Source: JTS-RE94 sp041750795 (lineage in GTDB: Bacteria; Planctomycetota; Planctomycetia; Pirellulales; PALSA-1355). From it: a stretch of 64,000 bases of DNA. The notes beneath the pieces were generated by a model that was given only the letters and a program-made list of their open reading frames with translations, did not search any database and had not been told where the DNA came from. The stretch is taken from positions 1-64,000 of the forward strand of contig JBGSYQ010000064.1 of assembly GCA_041750795.1 (NCBI GenBank), in the 5' to 3' direction. A program made the translations under genes and the position numbers. This document shows positions 43,765 to 53,199 of this stretch, one piece after another (the first letter of the stretch is position 1; the number at the start of each line of letters is the position of its first letter).

Positions 43765-45141
43765 TCAAAGTGAACCACTATCCGATTCCGTGCCGGAAGT
43801 TCGCGGGGCGTCGAAGTCGACCGGGTCGTCGAACTCGCGCCGGGCCTCCGCCATCAATCGCTCCAGGCGAGTCCGCTGGGCGGCATGTTGGGCTTCCCCG
43901 GCCAGATTGTGCAGCTCCTCGGGATCCTGCCGCAGATCGAACAATTGCGTGTTGCGCACGCCGCCGGCGTTGTATTGCAGCAGCTTCCACCGCGCGTCGC
44001 GCACCATCCGCTGGCAATCCTTATAAGCGCCAAACACATGATCGCGCACCGCCGCCTGGCGGCCATCGACGATGCCCAGCAGGCTCTTTCCTTCGACCAC
44101 CGACGGGGTGTCCACGCCGCCCAGTTCGCAAATCGTCGGAAACAGATCGAACAAATACACCAGCGCGTCGGACTGGCCGTGCGGAATGCCGGGGCCGGCG
44201 ATGATCAGCGGCGGCTTGACGTGCTCGTAGAGATTTTGCTTGCCCATCAGCCCGTGCCGCCCGCCGACGGCCAACCCCTGGTCGCTGGAGTAAATCACAA
44301 TGGTGTTGTCGGCCAGCCCGCGCTGATCCAGCTCTTTAAGAATCCGCCCCACTTCGTGATCGAGGTGTGAAATGGTGGCGTAATACTCCGCCAGGTGCTG
44401 CCGCATGACGGCCTCGGTGCGCGGAATGGGGGCCAGCAACTCGTCGCGCACCTGCAACTCGCCATTGTCAAACGGATGCTCCGGCAGAAAGTTTTCGGAC
44501 AGCGAAAGTTTCTCCGGATCGTACATCTCCATGAACTCGGCAGGCGCCGTACGCGGATCGTGCGGCACGGGCGGCGCCAGGTAAACGAAAAACGGCCGCT
44601 GGCCATCGTGTTGCCGGAGAAACTTCAGCACCTCGTCGGCGCCCTCGCTGGCCGATGTGGGCGTGCGCCCTTGCGTGGATATATCCGTTTGAAAGGCCGC
44701 ATTGCCGAACGTACACGAGTTGCCCGCCTTGCCGCAGTGAAACGTGGCGTAGCCGGCGTCGTTCAACAGCGCCGGCAGCAGCGGCACGCCGGCCGGCGCG
44801 ATCTTGGCGCGAGGATTCTCCGGAATCCGCCACAGCGACCGCCCGGTAATGAGCATCGTGCGACTGGGAAGGCACACCGCGCCGACCATCGAGCCCATGC
44901 AGTAGGCGTTGTTGAAATGAAAGCCGCGCTCGACGAGCCCGTCGACGTTGGGCGTGCGGATCTCCGGATTGCCCAACGCGCCAACGGTGTCCCAACGCTG
45001 ATCGTCGGTAAAGACGAACAGAATGTTCGGACGCTGAGGGCGCGGTTCGGCTGCCACCAGCGCGCTGCCCAACGCGCCAACAACCCATGCCGCAGCGATG
45101 GCGCCAACCAGTGCAATGGCACGCCGGCCGATGATGTTCAT
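43765..45141 (-). CDS. Secreted sulfatase, 3' end formed by the IS terminal repeat
   Basis: The protein has 458 residues with a signal peptide (AIALVGAIAAAWVVGALGSA). NILFVFTDDQRWDTVGALG begins the core; CLPSR with C90 is the formylglycine signature, then TMLITGRSLW. HCGKAGNSCTFGN and YSSDQGLAVGGRHGLMGK are also conserved, close to choline-sulfatase/iduronate-sulfatase-like planctomycete enzymes. The last codons (GSL and stop) come from the IS end: the TGA lies inside the terminal repeat at 43764-43776. The core is complete, so the enzyme may still work. It lies 99 bases downstream of an oxidoreductase gene. Confidence 0.92.
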   Translation of the reverse strand: MNIIGRRAIALVGAIAAAWVVGALGSALVAAEPRPQRPNILFVFTDDQRWDTVGALGNPEIRTPNVDGLVERGFHFNNAYCMGSMVGAVCLPSRTMLITGRSLWRIPENPRAKIAPAGVPLLPALLNDAGYATFHCGKAGNSCTFGNAAFQTDISTQGRTPTSASEGADEVLKFLRQHDGQRPFFVYLAPPVPHDPRTAPAEFMEMYDPEKLSLSENFLPEHPFDNGELQVRDELLAPIPRTEAVMRQHLAEYYATISHLDHEVGRILKELDQRGLADNTIVIYSSDQGLAVGGRHGLMGKQNLYEHVKPPLIIAGPGIPHGQSDALVYLFDLFPTICELGGVDTPSVVEGKSLLGIVDGRQAAVRDHVFGAYKDCQRMVRDARWKLLQYNAGGVRNTQLFDLRQDPEELHNLAGEAQHAAQRTRLERLMAEARREFDDPVDFDAPRTSGTESDSGSL

Positions 45142-45240
45142 GCTCGCCCCCTGGCGTTGTAAAAACGGTGCGCCGCAAAGATCGTGATGTGGCCCCCCTT
45201 GCTCCACGGCGGCACGCGGGCTCGAGCAACCGAACCTGCG

Positions 45241-46623
45241 CTACGCGGCGCCGTACTCGCGATTGGTGACAATACCCGGCAGCGGCACCGGGTATCGCCC
45301 GTCGGCGTCGGCTTGAATCGGCGCGGGTCCGTCGACAACCAGCTTGTCCACGTCGGGCGCAAACTCGTGCTCGCAGTTGAGCATGCCATCGTAGGTCACC
45401 ACGCGACCGGTGTGCGCCGCCATGCGCCCCATCGACGTGACCAGGCTGGCTTCGACGCCGCGCTTCACTTCGTTGTAGGGCTTGTCCTGCCGGATGGCCT
45501 CGATCAGGTGGTTCCACTCCAGTTGATAGGGACTCGGCTCCGGCGGCGGGAAACGCCACACCAGCTCGGCACGATCCATCTTGTGCCCCTTGTACGTGCG
45601 GCACTTGGCCGGCGAGTGCGACGACGTGGAAATAACGGCCGATCCCTTCGTGCCGTGCGCGTAGCTGGCAAATTCGTCGTGGCAGCCGGGAACGTTGCGG
45701 CCGTCGAGCATCAGCTTCGTGCCGTCGGCAAAAGTATATTCCACCGCGTAATGGTCGAAGTTCTGGTCGACGTTGTCGCCCCGATAGTGCCGGCCGCCGA
45801 GCGCCTGGGCCGAAACGGGCCAGGCGTTCTTCATCCAGCAGCATTCGTCGATATTGTGAATCAAAAAATCGCTGTAGCAGCCGCCGCTGGCCCACAGGAA
45901 GCTGTGGAACCGTTCGATCTGCCACATCAACTCGTTGCGGTCGGCCGGCTTGGGCTCGGAAAATGCCGAACCGATTGGCGGCGTCATGCGATAAGCACGC
46001 AGCAGCGTGATGTCGCCGATTTCGCCGTTCTGGATCCGGTCGAAAAGCTCTTGCCGGGCCTTGCAGTGGCGGCACATCAGTCCCACCGCAACTTTCAGGT
46101 TCTTGGCCGTGGCCTGGTCGGCCAGTTCCAGCATGCGCTTCGACGTAGGCCCATCGATTGTCACCGGCTTCTCCATGAAGACGTTGACGCCTTTCTCGAT
46201 GGCATACTTGAAGTGTACCCAGCGGAAGGCCGGCGGCGTGGCAAAGATGGCGACGTCGCCCGGGCGCAGGCAGTCGATCGCCTGCTTATACGCGTCGAAG
46301 CCGATGAACTTGCGATCGTTGGGCACGTCCATCCGCTCCGAGTACTCGTTCTGCAACGCGTTGTGGCTGGTGTTCAATCGATGCTCGAACACGTCGGCCA
46401 TCGCGGTCAGCTTGACCAGACCCTGCTGCTCGACCGACAACGCATTGGCGGCCGCGCCGGTGCCGCGACCGCCGCATCCCACCAGGGCCACCTGCACCGT
46501 GCTGTCTTCCGCCGCATGGACCGCCGGCACCACCATGCTGGTCAACGCCGATGCGGCCGCTATCCGGCCCGTGTTCTGCAAAAATTCGCGACGCGACGTG
46601 GTGTGTGCGGTGGGCTTGGTCAT
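45241..46623 (-). CDS. Exported Gfo/Idh/MocA-family oxidoreductase
   Basis: The protein has 460 residues. The N-terminus TTSRREFLQNTGRIAAASA is a twin-arginine signal. VALVGCGGRGTG is the dinucleotide-binding loop and FMEKPVTIDGPT holds the EKP motif that carries the catalytic lysine. AVGLMCRHCKARQELFDRI and SGGCYSDFLIHNIDECCWMK fit the large planctomycete subgroup of this family. Substrate is presumably a sugar or inositol derivative; periplasmic members may carry a tightly bound cofactor. GGAG upstream of the ATG at 46623 supports the start. Confidence 0.92.
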   Translation of the reverse strand: MTKPTAHTTSRREFLQNTGRIAAASALTSMVVPAVHAAEDSTVQVALVGCGGRGTGAAANALSVEQQGLVKLTAMADVFEHRLNTSHNALQNEYSERMDVPNDRKFIGFDAYKQAIDCLRPGDVAIFATPPAFRWVHFKYAIEKGVNVFMEKPVTIDGPTSKRMLELADQATAKNLKVAVGLMCRHCKARQELFDRIQNGEIGDITLLRAYRMTPPIGSAFSEPKPADRNELMWQIERFHSFLWASGGCYSDFLIHNIDECCWMKNAWPVSAQALGGRHYRGDNVDQNFDHYAVEYTFADGTKLMLDGRNVPGCHDEFASYAHGTKGSAVISTSSHSPAKCRTYKGHKMDRAELVWRFPPPEPSPYQLEWNHLIEAIRQDKPYNEVKRGVEASLVTSMGRMAAHTGRVVTYDGMLNCEHEFAPDVDKLVVDGPAPIQADADGRYPVPLPGIVTNREYGAA

Positions 46624-46775
46624 CGGGGGACTGCTCCTGGTTCGCTTCAGGCGGGAAAGATCGTTCGAGGCGGGACGCGGCTCTGGAGTGTTAGTTTAGT
46701 TGACCGGCAACCGGGTATCTAGCCAGCGTCGACGCGTTCGCACCGACGATCGCCCCGGATGCAAGCGCGGCGGCG

Positions 46776-48269
46776 CTATTTCCCGCCATCGCGTACGCAT
46801 AGCAGCTTGTGCCGCGTGCGAAAAAACAGGCTGCCATCGGCGATGGCCGGGGTGGCCAGGCAACTGTCGCCCAGGTCGTTGGTCGCCAGCACGTCGAGTT
46901 CCGCTCCGGCAGCCAGCACCACGACCGTGCCATTCTCGCCCGTAACGTAGATCTTGCCATCGCCATAGACGGGCGAGGCGAAGTAATCTCCCACGTTCTG
47001 AATGCGTCGCTGGTACCACAACGGCTGGCCGTCGCGGGTGTCGAAACAACTGGAGATGCCGCCCCCTTTGACCACCAGCATGCGTCCGTCGATCACCAGC
47101 GGCGAAACGATGTGATCGGGCGCGCGGCTGTCGTGCTTCCACAGCACGTGGGTCGCCGTAACGTCTCCCCGGCCGCCGGCCCGAACCGCCAGGATGTACT
47201 GCTCGGCGGCATCCGCGGCGTCGTGCCGGGCGCCGGCGAAGTTGTCGGCATCCAGAAACGCGCGGTCGAGCTCTTCCCCTTCGAGATAGCCATCCTTATT
47301 CACGTCGCCCCGATCGAAGCGCTCGAAAAACTCGGCCGGAAGGGGGACGTCGCCGGCGAAGTCCTGCATTTCCTGCTTGGTCAGCCGGCCGTCGTTGTTG
47401 CCCGTCTCACCCTGATCGGCGGTGGCCAGCCACTGGTTGGCGATGCCGCTGCTCTGCAATGAAATGTAAACCACACCCTCGCTGCACACCGGCGTCGTCT
47501 TGATGTTTCGCAAAAGCGTCTTCGCCAACCAAAGCTGCTCGCCCGTTTTCGGATCGTAGCCGATGAGCTTGCCCGTGCCGGCCACGACCAGCTCCGATCC
47601 GGCATCCGTCCGGCAAACGATCGGGTGCGAGTAGTTGACGGCCATGTCGTTGCGCGCCACGCGCCACTCGATCGCACCGGTCTGTCGATCCAGCGCGTAC
47701 ATGGCCGGAGAGAGATCGTCGTCCTGCAGGAAGATCACCTTGTCCTCGAACAACACGGGCGACATGCCGGGGCCCCATTTGAACACGAAGTAGGGCACGG
47801 GCAGCGGCGTGTGCCAGGCGGTCTCGCCCGACGCCGCGTCGAACGCCGTCATGCCCAGCGTGTTGAAATAGAAATAGGCTCGCTCGCCGTCCGCGGCCAG
47901 GGTGGTCGAGGCGTGGCTGTTGGTGCGATGGATCTCGCCCAGCGCTCCGGTCGCCAGATCGCGCGACCAAAGCGCCTTGCCGCTGGCCGCATCGAAGCAC
48001 TGCACGCGCACCAGCTCGTCGCCGGCCATCGAAGAAACGAACACACGTCCAGCCGCCACGACCGGCGAGCCGATGCCGTCGCCCAATTCCTGCGACCAGG
48101 CCACATTCTCGGTCGCGGAGAAGTTGACCGGCAGCGATCGACTCGACGCCGAGATGCCACTGCAATTCGGCCCACGAAACTGCGGCCAGTCCTCGGCCAT
48201 GGCGACGCCGAGCGTGGCGACCCAAAGGGCCGCCAGCCGCAACAGAGATATTGGCTTTGATGTGTCCAT
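46776..48269 (-). CDS. Exported PQQ-like beta-propeller protein with inserted EF-hand
   Basis: The protein has 497 residues, a signal peptide (LLRLAALWVATLGVAMA) and the opening EDWPQFRGPNCSG. Blade motifs include CFDAASGKALWSRD, ALDRQTGAIEWRV and GYDPKTGEQLWLAK. Between the blades, about residues 285-340, is an insert with one degenerate EF-hand (TGNNDGRLTKQEM) and one canonical calcium loop at 322-333 (DVNKDGYLEGEE). A related gene at 56756-58168 has the same design. Calcium may fix the propeller or link it to a partner. It follows the DUF1501 gene by 28 bases. Confidence 0.9.
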   Translation of the reverse strand: MDTSKPISLLRLAALWVATLGVAMAEDWPQFRGPNCSGISASSRSLPVNFSATENVAWSQELGDGIGSPVVAAGRVFVSSMAGDELVRVQCFDAASGKALWSRDLATGALGEIHRTNSHASTTLAADGERAYFYFNTLGMTAFDAASGETAWHTPLPVPYFVFKWGPGMSPVLFEDKVIFLQDDDLSPAMYALDRQTGAIEWRVARNDMAVNYSHPIVCRTDAGSELVVAGTGKLIGYDPKTGEQLWLAKTLLRNIKTTPVCSEGVVYISLQSSGIANQWLATADQGETGNNDGRLTKQEMQDFAGDVPLPAEFFERFDRGDVNKDGYLEGEELDRAFLDADNFAGARHDAADAAEQYILAVRAGGRGDVTATHVLWKHDSRAPDHIVSPLVIDGRMLVVKGGGISSCFDTRDGQPLWYQRRIQNVGDYFASPVYGDGKIYVTGENGTVVVLAAGAELDVLATNDLGDSCLATPAIADGSLFFRTRHKLLCVRDGGK

Positions 48270-48296
48270 GCGTCTCTACGCTCGGCGCCAGCGGGA

Positions 48297-49769
48297 TCAG
48301 GCCACTACCGATTTCACGACCTTGCCGGCCACGTCAGTCAGTCGGAAGTCGCGCCCGTTGTAGCGGTAGGTCAGTTTCTCGTGGTTCATGCCCAGCAGGT
48401 GCAGCACCGTGGCGTGCAAGTCGTTGATGCTGACGCGGTCGACGACCGCCTTGTGGCCGATTTCGTCGGTCTGGCCGTGATGCACGCCCCCTTGCACTCC
48501 GCCGCCTGCCAGCCAGGTGGTAAAGGCGTGCGGATTGTGGTCGCGGCCCGTGCCCCCTTTCTGCACGATGGGCAGCCTGCCAAACTCTCCGCAGCAGATC
48601 ACCAGCGTCGAATCCAATAAGCCGCGCTGCGCCAGATCGGTCAGCAGGCCGGCGATGGGCGTGTCGGTCTCTCCGGCAAACTGCGTGTGGTTCTGCTGGA
48701 TGTTCTGATGGCCGTCCCAACTGCGCTCGTTTTCCATGCCGCCGGAATAGATCTGCACGAAGCGCACGCCCCGCTCCACCAGCCGCCGCGCCGTGAGCGC
48801 CTGCCTGGCGAAGTGCGTACACTTGGCATCGTCGATGCCGTACAGCTTGTGAATGTGCTCGGGCTCGGCATCGATATCGAGCGCCTCGGGCGCCGCCATC
48901 TGCATGCGATACGCCAGCTCGAAGCTTTCGATCCGCGCCGCAAAGTCGGCCTCGTCCGCCGCCGGGTGATGCCTGTTGAGCGTGCGCAGCAAGTCGAGCT
49001 GGGCGACCTGCTGCTGGTCGGTCATGTCGGCGCGGCGAAGAAGATTGTTGATCGGCGCGCCTTGGGCATTGAGCGCAGTGCCCTGAAACACGCCGGGCAG
49101 GAACCCCGTGCCCCAATTTTGCGCATGCCCTTTGGGCAGCCCGCGGCCCAGCGTGTCGTACATCACCACAAAGCCGGGCAGATTGCGATTCTCGCTGCCC
49201 AGCCCATAGGTCACCCACGCCCCCATGCACGGGAAGCCCATGCGGCTGAAGCCGGTGTTGATCTCGAACAGCGCGGGCGAGTGATTGTTGGTCTTGGTGA
49301 AGCAGGAATGGATGAACGCCATCCGGTCGACGTGCTCGCCGATCTTCGGAAAAATCTCGGACACCCACGCGCCGGATTGTCCGCGTTGCTCGAACTTGAA
49401 AGGCGACTTCATCAGCGGGCCGACCTGCTCGGTGAAGAAGCCCGTGTTCTTGTCGAAGCCCTCCAACTCCTGGCCGTCGCGCTTGGCCAACTCAGGCTTG
49501 TAGTCCCAGGTGTCGACCTGGCTGGGGCCGCCGTTCATGAACAGCCAGATGACGCTCTTGGCCTTGGCCGGAAAGTGCGTGGACTTGGGGGCCATGGGAT
49601 TGAGAGGAAGCGACGCGGTGGCAGCATCGGCCGAGCCGGCCAGCAAGCCTTGCGAGTCGAGCATCGCCGCCAACGCCAACAGCCCCGCGCCCGATCCGGC
49701 GCGAGCAAGAAACTCGCGCCGCGAAGGATACGCCGATGGCGGCCGTGCGAAAAGCCTCGGAGCATTCAT
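48297..49769 (-). CDS. DUF1501 protein, Tat-exported sulfatase-like
   Basis: The protein has 490 residues. YPSRREFLARAGSGAGLLAL is the twin-arginine signal. VIWLFMNGGPSQVDTWDYKP, GLLTDLAQRGLLDSTLVICC, GEFGRLPIVQKGGTGRDHNP and HAFTTWLAGGGVQGG are hallmarks of DUF1501, a family related in fold to alkaline phosphatases and sulfatases and almost always paired in planctomycetes with a DUF1549/DUF1553 cytochrome protein, as here (start 49769, partner stop at 49820). Substrate unknown. GAGGGA lies before the chosen ATG. Confidence 0.94.
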   Translation of the reverse strand: MNAPRLFARPPSAYPSRREFLARAGSGAGLLALAAMLDSQGLLAGSADAATASLPLNPMAPKSTHFPAKAKSVIWLFMNGGPSQVDTWDYKPELAKRDGQELEGFDKNTGFFTEQVGPLMKSPFKFEQRGQSGAWVSEIFPKIGEHVDRMAFIHSCFTKTNNHSPALFEINTGFSRMGFPCMGAWVTYGLGSENRNLPGFVVMYDTLGRGLPKGHAQNWGTGFLPGVFQGTALNAQGAPINNLLRRADMTDQQQVAQLDLLRTLNRHHPAADEADFAARIESFELAYRMQMAAPEALDIDAEPEHIHKLYGIDDAKCTHFARQALTARRLVERGVRFVQIYSGGMENERSWDGHQNIQQNHTQFAGETDTPIAGLLTDLAQRGLLDSTLVICCGEFGRLPIVQKGGTGRDHNPHAFTTWLAGGGVQGGVHHGQTDEIGHKAVVDRVSINDLHATVLHLLGMNHEKLTYRYNGRDFRLTDVAGKVVKSVVA

Positions 49770-49819
49770 GACGCTATCCCTCGGAAACAAACGGACGCTG
49801 CGGTCGATCGTATTCTACA

Positions 49820-52800
49820 TCAGTCGATATAAATAAACTCGTTCAATCCGAACAGCACCTGGCAGAAGTCGCCCACGGCCAGCGAGAGCGCGTCCTCCTT
49901 GCCCGCCGCCGCGTACGACTGCGTGGCGCCGCGAATAAACAGTGCCGAGTCGGCCAGCTCCGCTTCGTCCGGCGGCCGCCCCAGCCCAATCAGGTATCCG
50001 CGCGCCACGGCCTCCTCGGGGCTCGCCTCCTTGCCGCTCAACAAACGCCCGGCCATGGAGCGGGCACGCTCGATGACTTGCTCGTTGTTGAGCATGGCCA
50101 GCGCCTGCGGAGCCACGATGGTCGAAGCCCGCTGCCCGAGCCCCTGCAGCGCATCGGGCGCGTCGTACAGCATCATGCTGGGCACCAACTGGCTGCGCTT
50201 GACCATGAAGTAAATGCTGCGGCGCTGGTGCGCGGGATCGAGCGTGCTGGGGCCATACAAGCTGCGGTCCAGGTCGCCGCTGGCCGCCAGCATCGCGTCG
50301 CGGATCACCTCGGCCTCCAGCCGCACTCGCAAGCGCCGCCACAACAGCCGATTGTCCGGGTCGACCGCAACGCGTGCATCGTCGCCGCCGACGCTTTGCT
50401 TGTAAGTGGCGCTGGTCATCATCAGTTTGTGCAACGGCTTGAGCCGCCAGCCGCCGTCGATCAGTTGTCCAGCCAGATAGTCGAGCAACTCGGGGTGCGA
50501 CGGCGGCTCGCCCGAGCGGCCGAAGTCGCTGGCCGTGGCCACGATGCCCCGTCCAAAGTGATGTTGCCACAGCCGGTTGACGATCACCCGTGCCAACAGG
50601 TGGCCGGCGCCTTGCTCGGAGTCGGTGATCCAATCGGCCAGCGCTCGCCGCCGATAGCTGGTGCGCCAGCCGTCCGGCGGGGACGACTGCCAGTGCTTCT
50701 CGGCTTCCGGCGCCCGCATCAGCACTTGCAGATAACTGGCATCGGCCGGCGCGATCTTCTGTTGCAGGTCGCCGCGCTTGAGAAAGTACGTGTGCTCGAA
50801 GAAATCGACCCCCTGCGTTCGCAAACGCAGCGCCGGCAATCCTTCGGTGGAGATCAACACCTTGGTCAGCTCGGGCTCGGGCGCCTGTTTCTCGTGCTCT
50901 TCAACCGCGGCGTTGAGCTTTTGCCACTCGGCGTCGTGCTCGCAATGCCAGGCCAATAGCGCCGCGCGCTGCTCGTCGCTGCGCTCGGCGGCAGGCGTGG
51001 CCAATGCCTGATTCACCAGTTCGAGCCGCTTGACCGTCACTTGCTCGCCGTCGAGCGCCACGGGCTTGGGCGTCGTGCTGAACGAGAACCGCACGCGGCC
51101 CAGGTTGTGCTGCTCGTTGTTCTCGAACCGCAGAATGAACGTCAGCGTCGTCCCGTTGGCGTCGGCGATGGGTGTTTCCAGGTCGAACGCGGCGGAATGA
51201 CTCTTGCCGAATTCCGGATCGACCGCCCAGGCCGATTTTTTGTTGTCGTCGATCGCTCCCACTACCGGCAGCTTTTCCTGCGAGAACGTGGCTTTGGCGG
51301 CCACCAGCTTGCGCGGAGCCCCCGCCGTGTTCGACCCGTTGGGCGCCGCCCAAAGCTGAAAGTCGGACAAGGCAAAATTGCCGTTGGCGGCGCGTCCGGG
51401 GCCGTTCTTCGGCAGAGAAGGGTCGGCCAGCGCGTCGATCCGCACGGCCGTGATGCCCGTCGCGGAGGTGGGCGCCGTAAAGGTATAAACGTCCTGCGAC
51501 GCGTTGGTTCCACTGGCCAGGTACGATCCGTCGTCTTGCAGAGCGAAGGTCGCGCCACCTTCGGACTTGGTGGCGCTGGCTTCCACAATTTGCCACTTGG
51601 CGCTAACTCGCTGGACGTCGCTCGCCAGCCACTCTTCGAAACGGCTGGGCAATTCCTCCGACTCGTAGCGCTTGAGCGCCTCGACCAACCGTGCATGCGC
51701 GCGCTCGTACTCCTCTTGCCGAGTACGAGTGCGCTCGGGATCGAAATCCAGGTCGACTTCGCTACGCACCGTCGCGGTAAACGTAGCGACGAAACGATAA
51801 TAGTCGGCCTGCGGAATCGGGTCGAACTTGTGATCGTGGCAGCGGGCGCAGCCGATCGTCAGCCCCAGCATCGACGTGCCGATCGTGGCGGCCATGTCGT
51901 CCAACTCGTCGTAGCGTTCCTTCTCTACCTGGTTGGCCGTGATCTGCGTAGCGTGCGTGCCCGCGGCCAGGAAGCCCGTGGCCATCAGCGCCAGGTTGTT
52001 CTCCGGTTCGTACTCGTCTCCGGCGATCTGCCAGCGCACGAACTGGTCGTACGGCATGTCCTGGTTGAGCGCCTGAATGACGAAGTCGCGGTAGTGATAG
52101 GCCGTGGGCCGGTCGTCGTCCTGCTCGTAGCCGTGACTCTCGGCAAACCGCGCCAGGTCGAGCCAGTGCCGTCCCCAACGCTCGCCATAGTGAGGACTGT
52201 CGAGCAAGCGATCGATCAACCGGTCATACGCATCGGGCGATGCATCGGCCAGAAACTCGTCGACCTGCTCGGGCGTCGGCGGCAGTCCGGTCAGGTCGAA
52301 GGTCGCGCGGCGGATCAGCTTTCGCTTGTCGGCCGGGCCGTTGGGTCCGATGCTGGCCGCTTCCAGCTTGTGCAGCACGAACTGGTCGATCGGCGTACGG
52401 CACCAGCCGTTGTTTTGCACCGCCGGCACTTCCGCATCGGACAGCGGCGCCAGCGACCAGAATTCACGGTCCTGGGGACTGACCAGCTTGGCGATGAATT
52501 CCTGGGCCACGTCCACCAGCGGCGCGTCGTAGGCGGCCCCGGACGCGATCCACGCCGCGAGGTGTTCGATCGACTCGACCGGCAACTGCGCGGCCTCGGC
52601 GGGCATGAACGGCTCGTCCCCGTGACGCACCAGCGTCATCAGTCGGCTCTCGTCGGGCTTGCCGACCACGACGGCCGGACCAGATTCGCCCCCCTCGAGC
52701 AGCCCTTCTCGGGTGGTCAGATCGAACTCGCCGTGAGTTTCAGCGCCGCCGTGGCACTTCACGCAATGCGAAGTCAAAAGATCGCGCACCGGGCCCTTGA

Positions 52801-52978
52801 ACAGCTCGAGGCTGCGGGTCATTTGCGCCGCATGATCGGCGGGTATCGCATCACTCGCTGGCGTCTCATCCGCGCTGGTTCCGGCGGCCTGAAACACTGC
52901 AAACACAAAAATCAAAAACGCCACGTTGCGAACGGCCGCTGTCCGGCGGCGTCTGCCTGCTCCACTCCATAACATCAT
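49820..52978 (-). CDS. Planctomycete cytochrome c-domain protein, PSCyt1-DUF1549-DUF1553
   Basis: The protein has 1052 residues. After a membrane or signal segment (VAFLIFVFAVFQAAG) the PSCyt1 domain carries the haem motif C72-V-K-C75-H76. DUF1549 follows (about 170-380: FVLHKLEAASIGPNG, FDLTGLPPTPEQVDEFLAD, YGERWGRHWLDLARFAES) with MLGLTIGCARCHDHKFDPI, a second CxxCH. DUF1553 is C-terminal (ADWITDSEQ, ARVIVNRLWQHHFGRGIV). ATG at 52978 is chosen because GGAGAG at 52985-52990 lies six bases upstream; an in-frame TTG at 53008 is less likely. Electron transfer or enzymatic polysaccharide breakdown is proposed for this family but unproved. Confidence 0.94.
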   Translation of the reverse strand: MMLWSGAGRRRRTAAVRNVAFLIFVFAVFQAAGTSADETPASDAIPADHAAQMTRSLELFKGPVRDLLTSHCVKCHGGAETHGEFDLTTREGLLEGGESGPAVVVGKPDESRLMTLVRHGDEPFMPAEAAQLPVESIEHLAAWIASGAAYDAPLVDVAQEFIAKLVSPQDREFWSLAPLSDAEVPAVQNNGWCRTPIDQFVLHKLEAASIGPNGPADKRKLIRRATFDLTGLPPTPEQVDEFLADASPDAYDRLIDRLLDSPHYGERWGRHWLDLARFAESHGYEQDDDRPTAYHYRDFVIQALNQDMPYDQFVRWQIAGDEYEPENNLALMATGFLAAGTHATQITANQVEKERYDELDDMAATIGTSMLGLTIGCARCHDHKFDPIPQADYYRFVATFTATVRSEVDLDFDPERTRTRQEEYERAHARLVEALKRYESEELPSRFEEWLASDVQRVSAKWQIVEASATKSEGGATFALQDDGSYLASGTNASQDVYTFTAPTSATGITAVRIDALADPSLPKNGPGRAANGNFALSDFQLWAAPNGSNTAGAPRKLVAAKATFSQEKLPVVGAIDDNKKSAWAVDPEFGKSHSAAFDLETPIADANGTTLTFILRFENNEQHNLGRVRFSFSTTPKPVALDGEQVTVKRLELVNQALATPAAERSDEQRAALLAWHCEHDAEWQKLNAAVEEHEKQAPEPELTKVLISTEGLPALRLRTQGVDFFEHTYFLKRGDLQQKIAPADASYLQVLMRAPEAEKHWQSSPPDGWRTSYRRRALADWITDSEQGAGHLLARVIVNRLWQHHFGRGIVATASDFGRSGEPPSHPELLDYLAGQLIDGGWRLKPLHKLMMTSATYKQSVGGDDARVAVDPDNRLLWRRLRVRLEAEVIRDAMLAASGDLDRSLYGPSTLDPAHQRRSIYFMVKRSQLVPSMMLYDAPDALQGLGQRASTIVAPQALAMLNNEQVIERARSMAGRLLSGKEASPEEAVARGYLIGLGRPPDEAELADSALFIRGATQSYAAAGKEDALSLAVGDFCQVLFGLNEFIYID

Positions 52979-53199
52979 CACGGGCTCTCCAAGCCACGAA
53001 CCGAGCAACCCCGACGGCCGCTTCTCTGGCTCCCATTTCCGTTGAGCCGGCGCGTGCTGTCAAGGGGCCGTGACAACCCCCGCGCGCTGCGGCAGATACC
53101 CGCCCGCGCCGCACTGCCCGAGCATGAGCGCATCCCCGGACGGCAACACCACTTCGGCGTGTCAGCCCCAGCGGCGTCCAGGTCCCTATGAGCGGGCCG

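Larger units (their letters stand above)
43018..43776. mobile_element. Decayed IS1-like insertion sequence remnant
   Basis: A perfect 13-bp inverted repeat, GGTTCACTTTGAA at 43018-43030 and TTCAAAGTGAACC at 43764-43776, bounds the segment. Inside are a broken transposase (43021-43597), a further partial copy of the terminal repeat (TCAAAGTGAAC at 43585-43595) and a small open frame of less GC-rich composition (43619-43762). No obvious direct target repeat is seen. The inner repeat suggests a deletion derivative or two nested insertions. Confidence 0.8.
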
